From M3007 sp044230315 (GTDB taxonomy: Bacteria > Bacteroidota > Bacteroidia > Chitinophagales > Saprospiraceae), in assembly GCA_044230315.1 (NCBI GenBank), contig JBGARJ010000029.1, positions 1-64,000 on the forward strand: a DNA stretch of 64,000 nt. The letters are read 5' to 3'. This document shows positions 42,322-53,600 of the stretch, piece after piece (positions within the stretch are counted from its first letter, which is position 1; each line of letters begins with the position of its first letter). Both the position numbers and the translations under genes were made by a program. Below the pieces are notes generated by a model. The model was not told the DNA's origin, made no database searches, and saw nothing but the letters and a program-made list of their open reading frames with translations.

Positions 42322-45300
42322 ATGGCCACAAGTTTACCTAACCAACACGGAGGATGCCGGTTTTTTGGAAGCATCGTATTCTTAATGTTCCTGACGCTTT
42401 ACTCCACCCGGACCACCGCACAGGGATTTTCATCCGTTACGAATCTCACGGCCTTGTCAGTTTCAGCCACAACTGGTGAAAAGCCGCAATCTAAAGTATG
42501 GACCTACGATGGCAAATGGTGGTGTGTGATGCCAAACGGTACCGGGACACATCTTTGGCGTCTCGATGGCACTACCTGGACCGACATCCTGACCCTGTCA
42601 GCATCCACCAGTACGCATGCCGATTGTAAAGTATCCGGCGCTGTCGTGCATATTCTGTTATACGACGGCACCTCCTCGAGTCTGGTTTCAGTGGAATATG
42701 TACCGATGACCATGACCTACCAGCTTTGGACCACCCGGCCATCCACGGTGGCCCTGACGCTGGATGCTGGTGTGGAGACAGCCACTATCGATATTGATGG
42801 CACGGGCCGCATGTGGGTGGCGTCTGCCGGAGTAGCGGATATAAACGTGCGGTGGAGCGATTCTCCCTATTCCACATGGAGCTCGGCTATTACGATCGCT
42901 ACGGGTGTGGCCGACGACGATATTTGCGCGGTCGTGTATCTGCCGGGTAAGATCGGCGTGTTGTGGTCCAATCAAAATACACAACGCTTTGGCTTTAAGA
43001 CCCATACTGACGGAAATGCGCCCGCTACCTGGTCGGCTGATGAAATACCGGCTTCACAGTCGGCACTGAATGTCGGCCTCGGTATGAGCGACGATCACCT
43101 GAATATGGCCGTAGCCTCTGACGGTACATTGTATTGTGCCGTAAAAACCAGTTACGATACACCGGGTTATCCCAAAATCGCGTTGTTGGTTCGCCAATCA
43201 GCCGGCACCTGGGACAATTTGTATACCGTTTCAGAAACAGGCACGCGCCCGATCATATTGCTGAATGAATCCGTTGGGAAAATCAAGATATTTTATTCCT
43301 CCACGGAAGGCGGTGGCAATATCCTGTACAAAGAATCGTCCACTTCTTCCATTTCACTGAGTGCGCCCCTGACCCTGATCAGTGGTACGTACAACGACGT
43401 GACGAGTACCAAGCAAAACTACAGCGCTGAAGTTGTTATTCTGGCTTCCAATGCGACGCAGGCGGTGGGTGTTTTAGCGACTTATGTGGCCCCGGTTATC
43501 CCGCCGGCCCCGATTCTGCTTTCTCCCGCTGACGCCAGTACGGGCATTGTGGTTCCGCCAATGCTCAATTGGAATACAGCCAGTGGCGCCAATACCTATC
43601 GGGTACAGGTATCCACAGTATCTGATTTTACGTCCACCGTTTTTGACCAAAGCGGTATCGCAACAACTTCCGTTTCTGCGACCGGCCTGCTGAGCAATAC
43701 CCTGTATTACTGGAGGGTCAATGCGACCAATGGCGCCGGCACCAGCCCCTGGTCGAGCACCTGGAGCTTTACCACAGCAGTACCGAGCGGCCCGTTGGTT
43801 TGTCATTTGAAAATGGATGAAGGCAGTGGAACCACGCTGATCGATGCGTCGCCGTACAATAATAATGGAACCACCGTAGGGAGTCCTACCTGGGCGACCG
43901 GCGTGATCGGGCAGGCCTTGAGTCTGAACGGAACGCAGAACGCTACAGTTGCCGATGCGAACAGCCTCGATATTACGAGCGCCATCACCTTGGCTGCCTG
44001 GATCAGACCTACCGTAAACGGCACCCAACGGATTATCATAAAAGTCTCCGGATCAACAGGTTATGAGTTATTCTTAGAACAGCCCAGCCCAAGTAGGGTT
44101 TCGGTGCGGTTCAATGGGAATGCGGCGTTGCGTGTCAATTCCACCTCTTCCTATATGAGTTACCTGAACACCTGGATACACATAGCGGCTACTTACGACG
44201 GTACGACTATTCGCTTGTATTTTAATGGGATTGAGGAGGCCAGCCTGGCTGCCAGTTTTGCCATTGGCACCAACGCCACGGCGGTAGGTATTGGTGGAGA
44301 CGCGGCCGGCGCTAACCGGTTTACCGGCCTGCTCGACGACGCCCGCATTTACAACACTGCCCTGACGGCTGCCCAGGTACTCGCTTTAGCGACGATACCC
44401 CCACCCGACGCTCCTGTGTTAGCATCTCCCTCCAACGGCGCTACCGGAATCAGTACATCGCCAACGCTTAGCTGGAATGCTTCTGCCGGCGCCAGCACCT
44501 ATCAGGTTCAGGTGTCAACTGTTTCGGATTTTTCCACAACGGTTTTCGACCAAAGCGGAATTGTCGCTACATCTGTTTCAGTACCCGGTTTGGCCGATAA
44601 TACCCTGCATTACTGGCGGGTAAACGCTACGAACGGGGGCGGTACCGGCTCCTGGTCAACTACCTGGAGTTTTACCACTGCAACGGCGCCGAGCGGCCCG
44701 CTGGTTTGCCATTTACAAATGGAAGAAGGTAGTGGCATGAACCTCAACGATTCGTCGCCCTATGGCAACAACGGCACAACAATCGGAAGCCCTACCTGGA
44801 CGACGGGGAAAATTGGGCAAGCGCTCAGTTTGGACGGTTCGACACAATATGCCACTGTGGCTGATGCATCAAGCCTGGATATATCCACTGCGATCACCTT
44901 GGCGGCTTGGGTAAAACCAGCAGGCGCATCGGCCAGTACGCAATATGTGATCAAAAAAGCGACACAGGGCGGAGTCGCCGGCACGGATGACGGATACGAG
45001 ATTTCCCTGTCGAGCGCCGGTAAGGTATTTGTGCGCTTCAACCAGGCTACCAGTGGTGATACCTACCGGATCAACTCGGTTACCTCCTATCCCCTGAACA
45101 GCTCGGCGTGGATGCACATCGCTGCCACCTATGATCAGAACACGGGGTTGATGAAATTATACGTCAATGGGGTGCAGGAGAGCGGCGATTTGGCGGGTCC
45201 GGCTGCCATTTTAACCAACAACCTGCCGCTTGGAATCGGCGCACAAGGCAATGGCGTGTCGAAATTCAATGGGTTGTTGGATGATGTCCGGGTATACAAC

Positions 45301-48300
45301 ACTGCGCTTACGGCGTCCCAAATTCTGGCGCTGGCCACAGTGGCTCCGAACGCCCCTGTGCTGGCGGCGCCGGCTAATACCGCAACCGGTGTCGGCCTGC
45401 CCCCGACGCTCAGTTGGAATGCTTCCGCCGGTGCTGACACTTACCAGGTGCAGGTTTCCATCTTTTCGGACTTTTCCTCAACGGTCTACGACCAGAGCGG
45501 TATTGCCATAACATCCACTTCTGTCGCTGGGCTGTCTGACAATACCTTGTACTACTGGCGGGTGAATGCCACCAATACCGGTGGCACGAGCCCCTGGTCA
45601 ACGGTGTGGAGCTTTACCACCGGTACCAGCGGTTCCTTTTCGCTGGATCTTAACGGTACCAATAACTACGTGGACTGTGGGAACGATGCATCCTTACATG
45701 TGACCAATTTCACCCTGGAGGCCTGGATAAAAATTGAAGGAGCCGGCACAGGTATCAGCACCGGTACCAACGGTATAACAGATTTTGTACCCATTATTTC
45801 AAAGGGTCGCGGCGATACGGAAGACCCGGTGAAAGACGTAAATTTTGCATTGGGCTATCAATTGTCTACCAACAAACTCGCGGCCGATTTCGAAGACAAT
45901 CAAACCTCCTCGAACCATCCGACCGTTGGCAACAGCACCTTGGGCAATTGCTGGACGCATGTAGCGGCAACGTATGACGTGTCCGGAATTTGGAAACTTT
46001 ACATCAACGGCGCGCTGGATCAAACCGTCAATCTGGGCAGCGCCTTCACGCCTCAATCCCTCAGCGATGTAAAAGCCGCTATCGGTACGACGTATAATTA
46101 TGCCGAGGTGACAGATGGTTTTTTTAATGGCCTGATTGATGAAGTGCGGATTTGGAATGTGGTCCGCACGGACGCAGAAATTGCCGCCAGTTATACCGCC
46201 GAATTGAATTCCGGCGCAGGCCTGGCAGCCCGATACGGGTTAAACACCGGTAGCGGCTCCGTTGCCGTCAATTCGAGCGGCCCCAATGGCAGCATCGCCG
46301 GTACAGCAGTATGGGTGCCCGGTTTTGTCCCGGGAGCCGGCGGGACGGCTGATGCAGGCGGGCCATATTCAACCTGCGGCACGACACCGGTCAATATCAT
46401 GGCAACGACCAACAGCACCGGCTCCTGGAGCGGCGGTTTGGGCATGTTTGGTTCCACTACCAGCACAAGTACAACCTATACCCCAGATGTTACAGAAATT
46501 GGCAGCGATGTGACGTTGACCTGGACGACAGATGCCGGCGCTTGCGACCCGGTGAGTGACGATGCCACACTTACTGTAGACGGTGCGGGCTCGTCTACTT
46601 CGCTCGATTTTAACGGAAGCACCGATTACGTCAGTTTCGGCGCGGCGCCGGAACTGAATACCACCACCTTTACGCTAGAAGCCTGGATAAAAATCGAAGG
46701 CGCAGGCATGACCACCACCACCAGCGGTGTTGGCGGCGGCGGTTTCGAAGGCGCCACGGCCGCAGTACCTATTGTGACCAAAGGCCGCGGCGAATCGGAT
46801 ACGCCCGCCAACCTCAATATGAATTACTTCATGGGCCTGGTGGGCAACAAATTGGCGGCTGACTTCGAAGAAAGCGGTGGGCTGAACCACTCCGTCATCG
46901 GCAACGCAGTCATCCCCAGCAATGTGTGGACCCATGTAGCCGCCACCTATGACCCCGTAGGCGCCAACTGGAATTTATACATCAATGGCGCACTGGACAA
47001 AACCCTGAACATTGGCTCGAATATTTTGCCGGTGGCTACCAGCATTCAACATGCAGGTGTTGGAACGGGCCTGACCTCTACCGGCGTGGCCGGCGGATTT
47101 TTTGACGGCAAGATCGATGAAGTACGTATCTGGAATGTCGTTCGTACACCAACGGAAATATTGAATAATTATGCCCTTGAACTGACAAGCGGGACGGGAT
47201 TGATCGGCCGCTGGGGATTCAATGAAGGGTGCGGGCTGACCGCAACCAACTCCGTGCCAGCTGGCTCCAATGGTACTTTGAGCAGCGGCACAGGCCCGGT
47301 TTGGAGCACGGATATACCTTCCGGGCCGGTAGCACCCGATGCGCCCACGCTGCTGTCGCCGGCAAATGCCGCCACTGGTGTCGCCCTCCCGCCCACCCTG
47401 ATGTGGAATGCAGCTTCCGGCGCCACTTCCTACCGGATTCAGATTTCTTTTGTTTCCGATTTTTCTTCGACAGAATATGACCAAAGCGGCATTGTCACTA
47501 CCTCCAATTTGGTGCCGGGACTTTTCGAAAACACCTTGTACTATTGGCGGGTCAATGCTACCAATGCCGGCGGCACCAGCCCTTGGTCGACGGTGTGGTC
47601 GTTTACCACTGCAAGTACGGGCGCCTTTGCACTGGATTTCAACGGCTCCAATAATTATGTAGACTTAGGAAACGACGCGTCGCTCCACCTGACGAATTTC
47701 ACGTTGGAAGCCTGGGTGAAGATAGAAGGGACCGGCGTGTCGACCAGCACTGGCTCGGGTGGAATTACAGACATAGTACCGATCATTTCAAAAGGCCGTG
47801 CAGAGGCAGAAGCTGCGGCGCAGGATGTCAACTATTTCCTTGGTTATCAATTATCGACGAATAAACTGGTGGCCGATTTTGAAGATAATGTGAATTCGGG
47901 CAACCACCCCGCCAGCAGCAATGCCACATTAGGCAATTGCTGGACCCATGTGGCGGCCACCTACGATGTTTCCGGTGTATGGAAACTGTATATCAACGGC
48001 GTGTTGGACCAAACCACCAATTTGGGCGGCAGTTTCACACCGCAATCCTTGAGCGAAGTAAAAGCCTGTATCGGTTCCTCATTCAATTCAACCGGAGCCA
48101 CGGCGGGATTTTTCAACGGGTTGATCGATGAGGTTCGCATCTGGAACCTGGTCCGGACAGATGCCCAAATCGCAGCCGACTACGACAATGACCTGATTAG
48201 CGGAAGCGGCCTGGCTGCGCGCTATGGATTTAATACGGGTTCCGGATCGGTGGCGGTGAATTCCGCAGGACCAAACGGCTCGATCGGTGGAACGCCGGTG

Positions 48301-50613
48301 TGGGTAGCGGGGTATACGCCCAGCGGAACCACGGCAACTTCGCTCGATTTCAACGGTACCTCAGACTATGTCACCTTTGGCGCTGCGCCGGCGCTCAATG
48401 CATCGGCCTTTACTCTTGAAGCGTGGATCAAAATACAAGGCACCGGGGTCAACACATCTACAGGTACCGGAGGCTTGGCTACGGTTGTCCCGATTGTTTC
48501 GAAAGGAAGAGGAGAAGCGGAAACGCCGGCCAACCTGAACATGAACTATTTTATGGGGATTTCAGGCAGTCAATTAGCCGCCGATTTTGAAGAAGGATCG
48601 GGGCCGAATCACCCGGTCACCGGAAATGCTTCCATCCCTTCCAATACCTGGACGCACGTAGCCGTCACCTATGATCCGGTGGGCGCCATTTGGAATTTGT
48701 ATATCAACGGGGTATTGGATAAAACGCTCGATATCGGCTCCAATATTTTGCCGGCATCCACCAGTATCCAACATGCCGGTGTAGGCACGGCCATGACTTC
48801 CACCGGCGCCGCTGCCGGATTCTTCAATGGCCTGATCGACGAAGTGCGCATCTGGAATGTGGTGCGGACGCCAACGGAGATCTTCGATAATTATACTGCC
48901 GAACTGGCAAGTGGGGCTGGTTTGATCGGCCGTTGGGGCTTTAATGACGGTTGCGGGCTGACCGCAGTCAATTCGATCCCGTCCAGCCCAAATGGCACTT
49001 TGAGCAGTGTGAACGGCCCGGTTTGGGTATCGGATACGCCGATCACCAACCCCGTTCCGCAAAACCATGCCCCTAGCCAGCCCTCCAACCCGTCGCCGGG
49101 CGATTATGCGACGGCTTCGTCCACAAGCCCCGATTTGTGTGTGGATGTCAGCGACCCGGACGGCGATGAAATGCGGGTGCGCTATTACGGACGGCCCAAA
49201 GGCACGGCTGGCGCTCCGTTTACGATCGTTTGGTTGCCCGACACGCAATATTATGTGGAAGAACCGCCGGCTCATGGCGGGACGCCGGCCATGTTCAATT
49301 CCCAAACTGCTTGGGCGGTTAATAATGAAGTGGCGGAAAATATCGTATTTGTAGGTCAATTAGGCGACTGTGTCGAACACGGGGATTACCCCTCCAACCC
49401 GCCATTAGGTATTATCGAATGGAACAGAGCTATGACCGCTATGTACGCCCTGGAACCGCCGGACATCCCATATGGGGTGTGCGCCGGCAACCATGACCAA
49501 TCGCCCACCGGCGACCCGAACGGATCGACTACCGGCTATAACAACACATTTGGCATCGCGCATTTTACCGGCAAGCCTTATTACGGCGGGCACTTTGGGG
49601 CGAATAATGACAACCACTACGAGTTGTTCAGCGCTTCCGGCCTCGATTTCATGGTTATTTCATTTGAATATGACCAGAGCAGTAATTTTAATGCCGCAGC
49701 CGGTCCTTTGGATTGGGCAGAAGCCTTGGTCATCGCCAATCCGAATAAAAAGGTGATTGTGATGAGCCATTTTGTATTAAGCGATAACGGCAGCTTCAGT
49801 ACGCAGGGGCAATATATTTACAACAGACTTAAAGTTTACCCGAATTTCATCATGATGGTGGGCGGTCACGACCCCGGCGGCGACGGCGAGGCGCGGCGCA
49901 CTGATGTTTACCAAGGCAACACGGTTCACACCATACTCGCTGATTATCAGGGGCGTACCAATGGCGGAAACGGCCTGATGCGTATCTTTAAGTTTGACCC
50001 GGCAATCAATAACGTGTCGGTGAAAACCTATTCACCGTTCACCAATACCTATGAACAGGACGCATCCAGCGAGTTCGATCTGGCGGTTGGTATGGGAGGT
50101 AATCAGGCTCCCTTCACCCTGATCGGCGAACTGAACAACGTTGCATCCGGCACATCGCCCTGCTTAAACTGGCCGGGCCTGGACGGCTGCACTGAATATG
50201 AATGGTACGTCGAAGTGTTCGACGGAAACCTGACCACCACCGGGCCGGTATGGAACCTGATCACGCCCGGCAGCGGGACTGCGACCATCACTCCCGATGG
50301 CCCCACCACATTCTGTGCCGGAGGAAGCGTGACCCTGACTGCCTCGACTGGCGAATCTTACCTTTGGAGCACGAGTGAGACAACCCAAAGCATCGTAGTA
50401 TCGACCACCGGTTCATACACGGTGGCGGTGACGGACGCCGGCTGTACTACTACATCTACCGCAACGGAAGTCACAGTGAATTCTCTTCCGACGGTGGAAT
50501 GCCCGGTGGATATGACGGTATGCATCGATGCCACACCGTTTGCTCTAACCGGTGGGATCCGGCCACGGCTGGCACCGGGGCACATACCATTACCTATACG
50601 TACACCGACGTGA
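42322..50613 (+). CDS. Giant secreted LamG/FN3/phosphoesterase protein, N-terminal part (frame broken)
   Basis: 2763 residues, last about 20 out of frame. A signal peptide (about 1-34) is followed by a propeller-like region (to about 390), four FN3-like units beginning APxLLSPA (about 395, 695, 1010, 1670) and six LamG-type concanavalin-like domains (SLDFNGSTDYV-like starts at about 490, 790, 1105, 1425, 1765, 2005). A calcineurin-like metallophosphoesterase domain follows at about 2299-2515, with LPDTQYY, GQLGD, AGNHDQ, MSHF and GGHDPG supplying the metal ligands. A 75-residue repeat starts near the end but is cut at TGG, where a 52-base loss relative to the next repeat shifts the frame. The continuation is at 50556-53798. 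Likely a surface adhesin/enzyme exported by T9SS. Confidence 0.85.
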   Translation: MATSLPNQHGGCRFFGSIVFLMFLTLYSTRTTAQGFSSVTNLTALSVSATTGEKPQSKVWTYDGKWWCVMPNGTGTHLWRLDGTTWTDILTLSASTSTHADCKVSGAVVHILLYDGTSSSLVSVEYVPMTMTYQLWTTRPSTVALTLDAGVETATIDIDGTGRMWVASAGVADINVRWSDSPYSTWSSAITIATGVADDDICAVVYLPGKIGVLWSNQNTQRFGFKTHTDGNAPATWSADEIPASQSALNVGLGMSDDHLNMAVASDGTLYCAVKTSYDTPGYPKIALLVRQSAGTWDNLYTVSETGTRPIILLNESVGKIKIFYSSTEGGGNILYKESSTSSISLSAPLTLISGTYNDVTSTKQNYSAEVVILASNATQAVGVLATYVAPVIPPAPILLSPADASTGIVVPPMLNWNTASGANTYRVQVSTVSDFTSTVFDQSGIATTSVSATGLLSNTLYYWRVNATNGAGTSPWSSTWSFTTAVPSGPLVCHLKMDEGSGTTLIDASPYNNNGTTVGSPTWATGVIGQALSLNGTQNATVADANSLDITSAITLAAWIRPTVNGTQRIIIKVSGSTGYELFLEQPSPSRVSVRFNGNAALRVNSTSSYMSYLNTWIHIAATYDGTTIRLYFNGIEEASLAASFAIGTNATAVGIGGDAAGANRFTGLLDDARIYNTALTAAQVLALATIPPPDAPVLASPSNGATGISTSPTLSWNASAGASTYQVQVSTVSDFSTTVFDQSGIVATSVSVPGLADNTLHYWRVNATNGGGTGSWSTTWSFTTATAPSGPLVCHLQMEEGSGMNLNDSSPYGNNGTTIGSPTWTTGKIGQALSLDGSTQYATVADASSLDISTAITLAAWVKPAGASASTQYVIKKATQGGVAGTDDGYEISLSSAGKVFVRFNQATSGDTYRINSVTSYPLNSSAWMHIAATYDQNTGLMKLYVNGVQESGDLAGPAAILTNNLPLGIGAQGNGVSKFNGLLDDVRVYNTALTASQILALATVAPNAPVLAAPANTATGVGLPPTLSWNASAGADTYQVQVSIFSDFSSTVYDQSGIAITSTSVAGLSDNTLYYWRVNATNTGGTSPWSTVWSFTTGTSGSFSLDLNGTNNYVDCGNDASLHVTNFTLEAWIKIEGAGTGISTGTNGITDFVPIISKGRGDTEDPVKDVNFALGYQLSTNKLAADFEDNQTSSNHPTVGNSTLGNCWTHVAATYDVSGIWKLYINGALDQTVNLGSAFTPQSLSDVKAAIGTTYNYAEVTDGFFNGLIDEVRIWNVVRTDAEIAASYTAELNSGAGLAARYGLNTGSGSVAVNSSGPNGSIAGTAVWVPGFVPGAGGTADAGGPYSTCGTTPVNIMATTNSTGSWSGGLGMFGSTTSTSTTYTPDVTEIGSDVTLTWTTDAGACDPVSDDATLTVDGAGSSTSLDFNGSTDYVSFGAAPELNTTTFTLEAWIKIEGAGMTTTTSGVGGGGFEGATAAVPIVTKGRGESDTPANLNMNYFMGLVGNKLAADFEESGGLNHSVIGNAVIPSNVWTHVAATYDPVGANWNLYINGALDKTLNIGSNILPVATSIQHAGVGTGLTSTGVAGGFFDGKIDEVRIWNVVRTPTEILNNYALELTSGTGLIGRWGFNEGCGLTATNSVPAGSNGTLSSGTGPVWSTDIPSGPVAPDAPTLLSPANAATGVALPPTLMWNAASGATSYRIQISFVSDFSSTEYDQSGIVTTSNLVPGLFENTLYYWRVNATNAGGTSPWSTVWSFTTASTGAFALDFNGSNNYVDLGNDASLHLTNFTLEAWVKIEGTGVSTSTGSGGITDIVPIISKGRAEAEAAAQDVNYFLGYQLSTNKLVADFEDNVNSGNHPASSNATLGNCWTHVAATYDVSGVWKLYINGVLDQTTNLGGSFTPQSLSEVKACIGSSFNSTGATAGFFNGLIDEVRIWNLVRTDAQIAADYDNDLISGSGLAARYGFNTGSGSVAVNSAGPNGSIGGTPVWVAGYTPSGTTATSLDFNGTSDYVTFGAAPALNASAFTLEAWIKIQGTGVNTSTGTGGLATVVPIVSKGRGEAETPANLNMNYFMGISGSQLAADFEEGSGPNHPVTGNASIPSNTWTHVAVTYDPVGAIWNLYINGVLDKTLDIGSNILPASTSIQHAGVGTAMTSTGAAAGFFNGLIDEVRIWNVVRTPTEIFDNYTAELASGAGLIGRWGFNDGCGLTAVNSIPSSPNGTLSSVNGPVWVSDTPITNPVPQNHAPSQPSNPSPGDYATASSTSPDLCVDVSDPDGDEMRVRYYGRPKGTAGAPFTIVWLPDTQYYVEEPPAHGGTPAMFNSQTAWAVNNEVAENIVFVGQLGDCVEHGDYPSNPPLGIIEWNRAMTAMYALEPPDIPYGVCAGNHDQSPTGDPNGSTTGYNNTFGIAHFTGKPYYGGHFGANNDNHYELFSASGLDFMVISFEYDQSSNFNAAAGPLDWAEALVIANPNKKVIVMSHFVLSDNGSFSTQGQYIYNRLKVYPNFIMMVGGHDPGGDGEARRTDVYQGNTVHTILADYQGRTNGGNGLMRIFKFDPAINNVSVKTYSPFTNTYEQDASSEFDLAVGMGGNQAPFTLIGELNNVASGTSPCLNWPGLDGCTEYEWYVEVFDGNLTTTGPVWNLITPGSGTATITPDGPTTFCAGGSVTLTASTGESYLWSTSETTQSIVVSTTGSYTVAVTDAGCTTTSTATEVTVNSLPTVECPVDMTVCIDATPFALTGGIRPRLAPGHIPLPIRTPT

Positions 50614-53600
50614 ACAATTGCACGGCCTCCTGTACCTTTACCATCACGGTCTACGACCTTCCTGTGGTGAGTTGCCCGTCGAATACGACGGTTTGTCCGG
50701 ATGCCACACCGTTTGCCCTCACGGGTGGCACCCCTTCCGGAGGCACGTATTCTGGCCCCGGTGTGAGCATGGGCGTTTTTGACCCGGGAGCAGCCAATCC
50801 CGGCGTAAATACCATTACGTACGCCTATACGGATCCTGTAACGGAGTGCTCCAATACTTGCACGTTTGACATCACGGTTTCAGCGACTATGACGGCTTCG
50901 GTGAGCATTACTGCAGACCCCGGGAGCACGATCTGTGAGGGAACAAGTGTAACCTTTACGGCAACACCAACCAATGGCGGCGCCACGCCTGCCTATCAGT
51001 GGAAACTAAATGGTGCAAACGTGGGTTCCAACCTGGCGACTTATATGAATGCGTCGTTGACCAGTGGCGATCAGGTTGCTTGCGAAATGACTTCCAGTGC
51101 TACTTGTGTTAACCCATCCCAGGCCACGTCGAATACCATCACGATGACGGTCAATTCACTGGCTACAGCCAATGCCGGCCAGGATCAGACGACCTGCATA
51201 AACGGCGTGGTGTATCTGACCGGGACCGTAGGAGGATCCGCTACCGGCGGAAGTTGGAGCGCAGACGTAGCAGGTGGAACGTTCTATCCGAGCGCCAATG
51301 CACTGCAGACCTTTTACATCCCGCCGGCCAATCAGGCGACGCCGGTCACGCTGACCCTTACAACAAATGGCCCTTGTCCGGTCAGTGATGATTTGATCAT
51401 CACATACGGCAATTTGCCGTCGGTAAACTTGTCGGCATCCGGCCCACAGAGCGCTGCCTGCGGAGATGAAGTGACAATTACGATCGCTACCGTCAGCGGA
51501 TTTAATGATATTAAGTCCTATCAATACGTGGTAGAATGGGATCCTGCAAAGTTTCAATATATGTCGTACAATGCCCCTAATATTGGCGGTGAACCGGCTA
51601 CCGTTGTGACGACTTACACGTCGAGTGGCCAATTGAACTACGGTTGGGTGGATCAGTCTGGTACGATTACCGGCAAGAACTTGCCCAATGGCAGTACGGT
51701 GCTGACCTTAACTTTAAAGGTGTTGGTTAGTACCGGTATGGACGAGAGTGTAGACATTGTCGGCACGATTATAACACCATTGGAGGCATTTAATAGTCAA
51801 CAATGTATCCTTGCTTTAGAACCGCAAAACGATGTTGCTATCGATCTAAATCCGATAACAGTGGATTGTCCCGCAAATACAGCGGTATGTATCGATGCCA
51901 CACCGTTTACGCTGACCGGTGAAAGCCCGGCGGGCGGCACATACAGCGGGGCCGGAGTAAATTCGGGTGAATTTGACCCGGCTGCAGCAGGTGTCGGTCC
52001 GCATACGATTTCGTATGATTATTCAAATGGCACCTGCACGGCTTCGTGCACGTTCACGATCACGGTCAACGCCTTGCCGGTGGTGAGTTGCCCTGGGAAC
52101 ACGGCGGTGTGCATCGACGTTGCGCCGTATGTCCTGACGGGCGGCAGTCCTGCGGGGGGCACGTACAGCGGCGCCGGGGTGAGCATGGGTGAATTTGACC
52201 CGGCAGCAGCAGGCGCCGGTCCGCATACGATCACCTACACGTACACGGATGGGAACGGGTGCACGGCTTCGTGCACGTTCACGATCACGGTCAACGCCTT
52301 GCCGGTGGTGAGTTGCCCTGGGAACATTGTGGTGTGTATAGACGATGCGCCATTTGTCCTGACGGGCGGCAGTCCTGCGGGCGGCACGTATAGCGGTACT
52401 GGCGTAAGCATGGGTGAATTTGACCCGGCAACAGCGGGCTTAGGCATACATACGATCACATACATGTACACGGATGGGAATGGCTGCACCGCCTCCTGCA
52501 CCTTCACTGTTACGGTAACACCCTGCGCCATTGATTTCACTGGCCGTATCATTTGGGAAGGAGACCGGTTGACCACTATGACAGGCGTAAAAGATGTTAC
52601 GACTACGCTGAGTGGTGATGATTCTGACACAGACCTCACCCCTGTGACGGGTAATTTTGCGCTGCTTGCCAATATGGGCCACAACTTTGAGATCACGCCG
52701 GTGAAAAATATGCCGATGCCTTTCGCACTCAATGGATTAACCACTGCGGATGCCTCGCGCATCACACAGCATGCGCTCAATATATTCCCAATTCTTGACC
52801 CCTATAAGCTCATTGCAGCGGATGTGAATAGTACCAATTCCATTACAACAGCGGATGCGAACTACATCATTCAGGCGATTCTCGGCAACCCGGTTAACCA
52901 GTTTACTTTTATCAACAAAACATGGAGGTTTGTTCCTGAGTCGTATGTATTCCCGAACCCGGCCAGTCCCTGGGGCTATCCCCAAAAAATCGTTTATAAC
53001 AACATCAGCGGCAACCAGACAAATCAAAACTTTATCGGAATTAAGATGGGCGATGTGAACAATACGGCCAACCCTGCGAATTTCGGTCCGCAATCGGCGC
53101 CGCACCTGGTTTGGCGGGTGCAGGATGCGACATTGGAGCAAGGAGCGTCTTTGGTTGCGGAATTTCGTGCAGACCAGATGATCGATTTGTTGGCCTATCA
53201 GTTTGCGCTTCGTTTTGATCCGGCGCAGCTGCAGTTGGATACAATAGAAACGATTGCCGGGAGCCCAATGCAAGCCGATAATTTTGGTCTGTTCAACCTA
53301 GGGGACGGTGAGATCCGGGCGGCTGTAGCGTTGGGTGAGCCGATTACCTTAAACGATGGGACTCCGGTTTTCCGCCTGAAATTCAAGGCTTTGCAAAGCG
53401 GCTTCAGACTGAGTGAGGTGTTGCAGTTGGGCGAAGATATCCTCTTGGCAGAAGCGTATAACAGTGACTACACTCCTGGTCCGGTGAAAATGATTTACAC
53501 CGATGTACTAACCGGGGCCAATTATCCTGTTGAGTCGAAGCTCCGCCTGTTCCAGAATCGTCCGAACCCGTTTGCGGAACGGACGGTCATTGGTTTCGAA

